A stretch of 64,000 nucleotides of DNA from Berberis thunbergii (lineage: Eukaryota > Streptophyta > Magnoliopsida > Ranunculales > Berberidaceae): positions 806,001-870,000 of the forward strand of contig QNQO01000198.1 in assembly GCA_003290165.1 (NCBI GenBank). Reading direction: 5' to 3'. Shown here piece after piece: positions 55,501 through 64,000 of this stretch; within the stretch, counting starts at the first letter, position 1; each line of letters begins with the position of its first letter. The notes beneath the pieces were generated by a model. That model had not been told where the DNA came from. It worked only from the letters and a program-made list of their open reading frames with translations, and did no database searches. Made by a program: the position numbers and the translations under genes.

Positions 55501-55695
55501 ATCAAGAACATGACGTACATCTTTCAAAGTCAATGTGCACCTCGTATTAGTCTGGACACACACATAGCCTATTCTCACTATTTTAGAGTTGCTAGTGTTT
55601 TCCATCTTCACACTGCCAAAATCTCCTGCTCTATAAGTAGTGAAATAGTTTTTCGTTGGGGTTGCATGATAAGATGCACCAATGTCAATAATCAT
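52591..55695 (-). pseudogene. pol of copia element 2 (PR, INT, RT, RNase H), partly open
   Basis: Protease MIIDIGASYHATP (55695), integrase with LRNDNGGEYTSKEF and PGTPQHIGVAERINRT (from 54946), then a 284-codon open stretch, RT with KARLVVKGFAQKKGIDFDEI, DVKTAFLHGDLHEEIYMAQP and an intact LLIYVDDMLIV box (about 53545), RNase H with YTDADFAGDLDKK, ALSTIEAEYIAI and CDSQSAIELSK, and the end ELCRELIGMA at 52591. The integrase zinc region and start of the core (55290-54950) hold stops; a one-base deletion near 52945 shifts RNase H; stops also near 54090, 54010 and 53720. The RT core is in better state than that of copia element 1. Confidence 0.85.
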
Positions 55696-56579
55696 TCGCT
55701 TCCTTCATTTGCAACATGCAAACATTCACCTTCGCCATACAAAAGAGCCACAGGTTCATCAGTAACAGCAGCTGTAGCTTCTTTACTATCATCATTCTTC
55801 ACTTTTCCCTCTTTCAAATATCTTTTGTAACTATAACATTGTTTTCTGAAATGGCTTGGTTTACCACAATAATGACACTTAAAACTTCTATCTCTTGACT
55901 TTGATCTCCCTCTTGACTTATCACGGTTCTTATCGTAACCATGATATTTCTTATATTTTTCTCTCCCCCTGTTTTCAGTCACAAGTGTTTGGGAATGATC
56001 ATTACCGACAGACTTCCTTCTAGTATCTTCATTAAATAAACTACCGGTAACCAACTCCATGGTATGTTGTTCATTCGGTGCCGAATTACTAACCGACACC
56101 ACCAATGTTTCCCAACTATCTGGTAATGAGCTATAAAGCAATAGTGCTTGCATTTCATCACCAAACACTATCTTCATGTTGGACAACTGATTTACCACAC
56201 TTTGCACCTCATTCAATTGCTCAGCAATAGAACTACCTTCCTTGAATTTCAAGTTCACTAACTTCCTGATCAAGAAGGCCTTGTTTGCAGCGGTTTTCCT
56301 TTCATATAAATTCTTGAGTTTGGTCCAAAGAGCATGTGCAGACGTCTCAGCTGGCACATGATGAAATATTGAATCATCTAACCATTGCCTGATGTGACCA
56401 ATAGTCTTTCTGTTTAATTTCTTCCACTCTTCTTCTAACATATCCTTGGGTTTAGTTGCATCTCCCTCAATTGGAGGGTACAAATCCTTACAGTATAATA
56501 TGTTTTCCATCTTGGCTTTCCAAATAACATAGTTTGAGCCATTAAGGCTAATCATCCTTATATTGTTGTTATTCTCCAT
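55692..56579 (-). CDS. gag of copia element 2, open frame
   Basis: About 295 codons from MENNNNIRMISLNGSNYVIW to a TGA at the pol border. Typical Tork gag: WKAKMENILYCKDLYPPIE, ALWTKLKNLYERKTAANKAF, LLLYSSLPDSWETLV, an Arg/Lys/Asp-rich stretch and a complete CCHC knuckle CHYCGKPSHFRKQC. The frame is open upstream into the LTR, but this ATG suits the family. Transposon gene, not a host gene. Confidence 0.8.
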   Translation of the reverse strand: MENNNNIRMISLNGSNYVIWKAKMENILYCKDLYPPIEGDATKPKDMLEEEWKKLNRKTIGHIRQWLDDSIFHHVPAETSAHALWTKLKNLYERKTAANKAFLIRKLVNLKFKEGSSIAEQLNEVQSVVNQLSNMKIVFGDEMQALLLYSSLPDSWETLVVSVSNSAPNEQHTMELVTGSLFNEDTRRKSVGNDHSQTLVTENRGREKYKKYHGYDKNRDKSRGRSKSRDRSFKCHYCGKPSHFRKQCYSYKRYLKEGKVKNDDSKEATAAVTDEPVALLYGEGECLHVANEGSE

Positions 56580-56628
56580 GTCAACTATCTTAATTGACAA
56601 TCTTCCAACAATTGCTTTGATACCACTT

Positions 56629-57002
56629 TGTTGGGACAAATACCAACAAAACAATACCAAGGAAATAATCTAAACCAATAATAAACGAGACACCAAGATT
56701 TAAGTGAAAAACCTTTCAATGTGAAGGGAAAAACCACGGGGCAAATTCGAGAGAATCTACTAATCAAATAAGAAGAAGTACAATAACTTCTCAAGTCGAC
56801 AAAACCAAGTCAATATCGCAGCCACGCGTCACACTTTGTCGCACAACATCGTGCCCAAAGAATCAGACACAAAGTCATCGTCCATGCGCACACAGCTGCA
56901 CCAAACAACAAAGAGAATATTATGTTTTCTGTTGCTTATTCACGCAACAACTTCTCTAAAAATATTATATCATAAAACTTTGTATTATGCACCTATTTAT
57001 AT
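56629..57002 (-). repeat. Truncated 5' LTR of copia element 2
   Basis: Matches 51764 onward from TGTTGGGACAAATACCAAC to GTATTATGCACCTATTTATA, then stops. The promoter-distal half is missing, replaced by the sequence before exon 4 of pseudogene 2. Confidence 0.8.
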
Positions 57003-57439
57003 TTAAAGAAAAGAAAACGTAGGGTTGGCCACTCACCCTCCTGTTTTTAATTGATTATATAAAAGAGTTTTTTTTAGCCTAATTAACACAGCTACAAAAC
57101 TGTAGATATGTTATAAGAAAATATTTCTTTCCACCCATAGGAAAAACATCGCCGCAACAAACCGTAGCTTAAATGTGGGTTTTTTTTCCTAAAATTTTGA
57201 AAATCATACTTATGGTGCCTGATTTCTACGGTGTTTGGAACTGTTTCAATACGGCCATAGAAACAGTGGAATGTATTTTAGAGATTGTAGAAGATGTAGC
57301 CAAAACAGTAGACCATATAGCTGATGAGCTAGTTGAAAACCTTCCCGACGGTTCTAAGCTTAAGCACACCATATGCATGGTTGATCTTACCGAAGATGTG
57401 ATTAAAGGCCCCGATTCTATGCAAGACCTTGTTCATAAG

Positions 57440-58401
57440 GTAACATGTCCACTCTCAATACACTCGTGGATCATGTCAAAACATTAAGTATTTGATTTAA
57501 TTAGGTAGGATAATATTGTATAAAATCACCATCACCATAGATCATAGCAGCTGCACCACACCCCCCCCCCCCCCCCCCCCCCCAAAAAAAAAGTATAAAT
57601 GTAGAATTTTCGAAATTTTTTAATATAAGCGTAAAAATACAATATTATAAAATTTTATTCAATAAAAGACATATTATCTCTTTCATACAGTGGTTGGTCT
57701 TTAAAACTCTATTACTAATGACCTGAGTTCATTCCCTTGCGGCGTAATAATTTTAATTATTTTTACGTTTATAGAAAAAAAAATTAGTCAAGCTAATTGT
57801 TACCATCTTTGAATTATATTTTTCATTAGATATTTTTATGCAATCATATGAATATATGAAAAGGAAAAAAAGTATAGTTTAGTAAGGACTTGTTTGTTCC
57901 GAGTAGTATAAAAATCCAAACAAAAACAACATTATAAAATAAAACCCTTAAAAATTATATAATTAAATACAGGATAACAAAGCGACTCAATGAAAATAAT
58001 ATCATTATTCAACTATAAAATTTAGGGGTTGGATTGGCTCATAAACCCCTCCCCCCTTCCCACGCTCCATTTTTTTTATTAACTTGTAATTAAGATCTTA
58101 TTATATTCGCACATTTCAGATTTTTCCATATTAAACTTACATATCTTAATTATTTTACAATTTTGATCATGTATTCCAGTTGTTAGCCTTGTTTGCCTTT
58201 TTAAATTGTCGATGACTTGACCAATTTGGCTTAAATCGTTTTACCTGATTCAGTTTGATATATACAATGTACTTTTTGTAGTTGTACAGATAAATACACA
58301 GTACTAGATTAAGTTCACGAAAAATACAATTAGAATTATATTTTTGATTTTAGTGTTTACTTATAAATGTTAGTAGAAATTTGTTGTTAAATTATCCGGA
58401 G
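57440..58401. other. Intergenic, with poly-C tract and possible SINE fragment
   Basis: A run of 23 C followed by 9 A lies at 57561-57592. Near 57690-57750, TGGTTGGTCTTTAAA and, about 30 bp later, CTGAGTTCATTCCC resemble pol III A and B boxes, so a SINE remnant is possible. No gene seen. Confidence 0.35.
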
Positions 58402-58851
58402 CAAGGATTGTGATTTTGTTATCGAAGTAATTTCGGTCTCTTGATTTTATGAAATATTTCGAGATAAATAGAAAAAAAAACATAAATATTTCGTGTGTAT
58501 GTCAAACATATATAAATATATGGACAAGTAAGATACAACTAAATTAACCTAACAAATACATTAAATTCATAAAATAAGCTTAAATACTTAAGTATCCCTG
58601 TAAATATAATTTGCTTCATAATTTTTTGAGATTTACACAAAAATATTGAAATCTCTTAAAACTTATGATCGAAATTTGCTCCATAACTTTTTGGATTTTA
58701 CAAGAAAATGAAAAAATTTAAGAGAAAAACACGAAATATTTTGAAATAACTCGTCGAAATAACATTTTTTCGGCAACTTTAAATTTTGTGACCTAAAAAA
58801 AAAGAAATATTTCGTGAAATTTAGTAAAATTTTGCGAAATCACAATCCTTG
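58402..58851. mobile_element. TIR element, 450 bp
   Basis: Starts CAAGGATTGTGATTTTG and ends GCGAAATCACAATCCTTG, an inverted repeat of about 15 bp. Inside, AAATATTTCG words appear in both orientations. The same right end occurs at 39010-39024. No convincing target duplication. Confidence 0.55.
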
Positions 58852-60167
58852 GTCAAGAGTAGAAAATAAAGTAGCCTCGCCCCTGATAACTCCTATTATC
58901 GATCAACAACCTCTTACCATTTTGGCCCTCTTGACTAAAATCCTGGGTCCGCCACTGATACCTATTTTTGGTTAATTGACTTATCACAGCTAGACATCTA
59001 AACTACATAATGCAAGTTCCCCTTATGAACAGTAAAAAGTGTGTCTTCAATATGATTTTTGAATTGCCCAAAATACTCTCCAAATTCTATTATTTTTACA
59101 AGAAAAATGGAATCCAATCTAATTGAGAACCCTGCAATAAATAAAGAAGAGAAGGTGGCAATGGAACCCAAAGCTCTTGAGAAACCAATCAGGCCCCAGT
59201 GCCTGCTTACATTAATATTTCAATCTATATTCTGTAATAAAAGAATTCATTTCAACAAGCTCCCATGTTTCTCATTGTAGTCGGGTTGTAGTACGATTCA
59301 AATATGTTAATTTGTTTTGTTTATTAAGTTTTTAATTTCGGGAGCAAAAGAATGTATTGATTCTTCTATAGAAAATATATAAGAGATGTGTTCATGTTGT
59401 TTTAAGAGGTTAAGCGAAGATCATTCCTTGACTTTTCCTAAATATTATATCAGGAAATTTGACAAAATATGGAGATGGTTAATAAAAACGTGTCAATTAA
59501 TGAAAGCCGAATGGGGGTTTGGTTCAATTCAAGTTAATTTGTCATTTAAACAAAACACGGTAAGAAATTTGGGCTTGGGGTTTGGATTGGAGTTTTATCC
59601 CAAGTGCTTTAAGACTAATGAGCATTCAGTCCTTAAACACAGCTCCCGTTACAGGTATGATGACTAGTTCAACGCGCTAACATTGAACAAAACCAAGATG
59701 TCCATCTTTGGCAATGTGTGAAACCCATAGCTTTGAATGAGAAGAGAGTCAGAGTGAGATACCCAGCCAGAATTATTGTGTGAACCTACCTAACAGTCTC
59801 TCATGGTTGCAAGGGACCCAGGTGTGTGGTGGATATGCATTATTTGAAGAATCATATCACTCTCACCTGCCTAAAGTACCTTTCTCTCTCTTGAACAAGA
59901 ATTGGTGTACGTCTTTTAATACCAGTAGTAGTTGCATCTATCACTGTTTCTCTTCCACTGGTTCATTGCACAACAGCTAAACCATATGAAGCACCACATT
60001 GACCATGCCCCACATAAGAACGGTGTGAACATTTTTCACGTTTTCTCTACATTGTTCTTGCACTTGATTGAAATGTACAGTAAGGTTAAGATAGATAGAT
60101 ACTCATATAACAAGCTTCAAACATCATAACGAATATTACTCTACTCTGGGTTTTGTAACCATCTCTA
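58852..60167. other. Upstream region of gene 3
   Basis: No gene recognised. Several 65-93-codon plus frames (59059-59280, 59386-59667, 59780-59980) lack motifs. GGGTTTGGATTGGAGTTTTA-type words and pyrimidine-rich text occur. A promoter must lie here, but no TATA box is convincing. Confidence 0.35.
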
Positions 60168-63405
<3,238 letters not shown>

Positions 63406-63841
63406 AATTAAGCAACGTTGATGAGAGTTTTCGGGTGAAATGAGATCAAATAATCAGCTGTAGATACAGTACTATAGAGAAAATCTGGGATTGTTGTGGA
63501 TCTATTCACTGATATGCTTTAATCGCTAGATACAACTTTTTGGTTTGTGATTACTTCCATTTTCCTTTAATATATGCAGGAGTATTGGGATATGACTGTT
63601 TTAAGCATTAGTAAGAATTCAAAGACATTGCTATACTTTCTCATGGGGGTATTCCCTGAACCACAATTTCACTCCAGATTATTTAACCTAGTTAAACTGC
63701 ACTTAGCTCTAGAACCTATAGCTTTTATGCAACATAACACCACTATCATGTAACCAGTGCATCCCTAATACAGAAAATTGTCCTTGGGATGAGTCTACTT
63801 AACATCCTTTAACAAAAATTGGGTAGACTTGCACGACTACA
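63406..63841. other. 3' flank of gene 3
   Basis: No further gene. AATAAT near 63450 could act as a near-upstream polyadenylation element. The presumed 3' UTR cannot be bounded. Confidence 0.35.
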
Positions 63842-64000
63842 CCACTATAAGAAGTTTTGTGAAACATACACCCAAGGACAACCCTACATTCATATGACAA
63901 TCCATTGTCCTAAAAAAATAATTGTGAATATATTAATATTAACAAATTTGAAATTCCATCATGTAAAATGGAAAACATACACGACACTGATCTCATCATG
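63842..64000. mobile_element. Possible CACTA element terminus, running off the window
   Basis: CACTATAAGAAGTTTTGTG near 63842 resembles the CACTAYAAGAA terminus of plant CACTA (En/Spm) elements, followed by repeated CAAGGACAA / GACAATCC / TTGTCCT words as subterminal repeats. The other end is outside the window; a similar TTGTCCTTGGG also lies just before it. Confidence 0.3.

Larger units (their letters stand above)
51764..57002 (-). mobile_element. Ty1/copia (Tork-like) element in intron 3 of pseudogene 2, 5' LTR truncated
   Basis: 3' LTR 51764-52544, polypurine tract (minus strand GAAGGGGGAGATT, 52545-52557), pol, gag, a TGGTATCAAAGC primer site (about 56613-56624, one mismatch to initiator-Met tRNA) and a partial 5' LTR (56629 to about 57002). 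The 5' LTR lacks its upstream half, and an internal deletion of roughly 100 bp distinguishes it from the 3' LTR. It is antisense to pseudogene 2. No target duplication can be tested. Confidence 0.85.
50925..57439 (+). pseudogene. Gene 2: decayed paralogue of genes 1 and 3
   Basis: Exons 50925-51148, 51260-51327, 51421-51502 and about 57240-57439 keep the exon order and phases of genes 1 and 3. Damage: an in-frame TAG in exon 1 (51102-51104) where gene 1 has Tyr; exon 2 is 68 nt instead of 69; exon 3 is 82 nt instead of 83 and has a TAG; the acceptor before exon 4 is not recognisable. Intron 3 contains a copia element (51764-57002). Exon 4 itself is well kept: ETVECILEIVEDVAKTVDHI, ADELVENLPDGSKLKHTICM and a proper GTAACA donor. 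No exon 5 was found downstream. Confidence 0.75.

Overview
This is a window of nuclear plant DNA, most likely from a dicot. It carries spliceosomal introns with GT..AG borders, plant-type LTR retrotransposons (Ty3/gypsy Tat and Tekay, Ty1/copia Tork-like), hAT, pogo and MITE elements, an L1-type LINE remnant and genes with plastid-like transit peptides. No bacterial-style operon, rRNA, convincing tRNA gene or CRISPR array is visible. The species cannot be told from the sequence alone.

Layout. 1-20 kb is nested Tat-lineage gypsy DNA. It starts with a gag scrap (about 50-545), followed by a minus-oriented 3' half (LTR 590-1232, accessory gene 1580-4048, tandem repeats 4450-5386). A plus-oriented 3' half follows (repeats 5700-6345, accessory gene 6600-8900, LTR 9237-9749). 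Then comes a near full-length but dead Tat element (10036 to about 20040), interrupted by a Tekay chromovirus remnant with a 2.56-kb LTR (12422-14980). 39.0-43.4 kb holds a fourth Tat segment, again only a 3' half. Each of the three 3' halves carries a gene antisense to the LTR direction, with its own TATA-like upstream region, a gypsy-transposon-type N-terminal domain (PF04195-like, by recognition) and a long coiled coil. Two copies share a short intron of 70-72 nt at the same position.

Host genes. Three related loci lie on the + strand: gene 1 (21358 to 34961), gene 2 (50925-57439, a pseudogene) and gene 3 (60168-63405, intact as read). I joined the exons by hand. Exons 2, 3 and 4 of genes 1 and 3 have identical lengths (69, 83 and 203 nt) and identical phases. 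The predicted proteins have a Ser/Thr/Arg-rich transit-like N-terminus, a conserved FPGW-SNW segment running into one hydrophobic helix, and an acidic Val/Glu/Ala heptad-rich domain. I do not recognise a named family. Gene 3 ends in a 15-residue repeat tail. Gene 1 has a 12.7-kb fourth intron filled with transposons, including a complete Tork-like copia element (28442-33760, TSD ATATC). Its last exon lies in a 0.55-kb tandem duplication in which each copy is damaged differently. Gene 2 is broken by a stop, frameshifts and a second copia element (51764 to about 57002).

The rest is AT-rich intergenic or intronic DNA with several datable insertions: hAT-like elements with 8-bp duplications (23056-24182, 44508-45389), a foldback MITE with an 8-bp duplication (22310-22501), a pogo/Emigrant-like element (46652-49497) hosting a MITE and a LINE, and long GT, CA and poly-C tracts.
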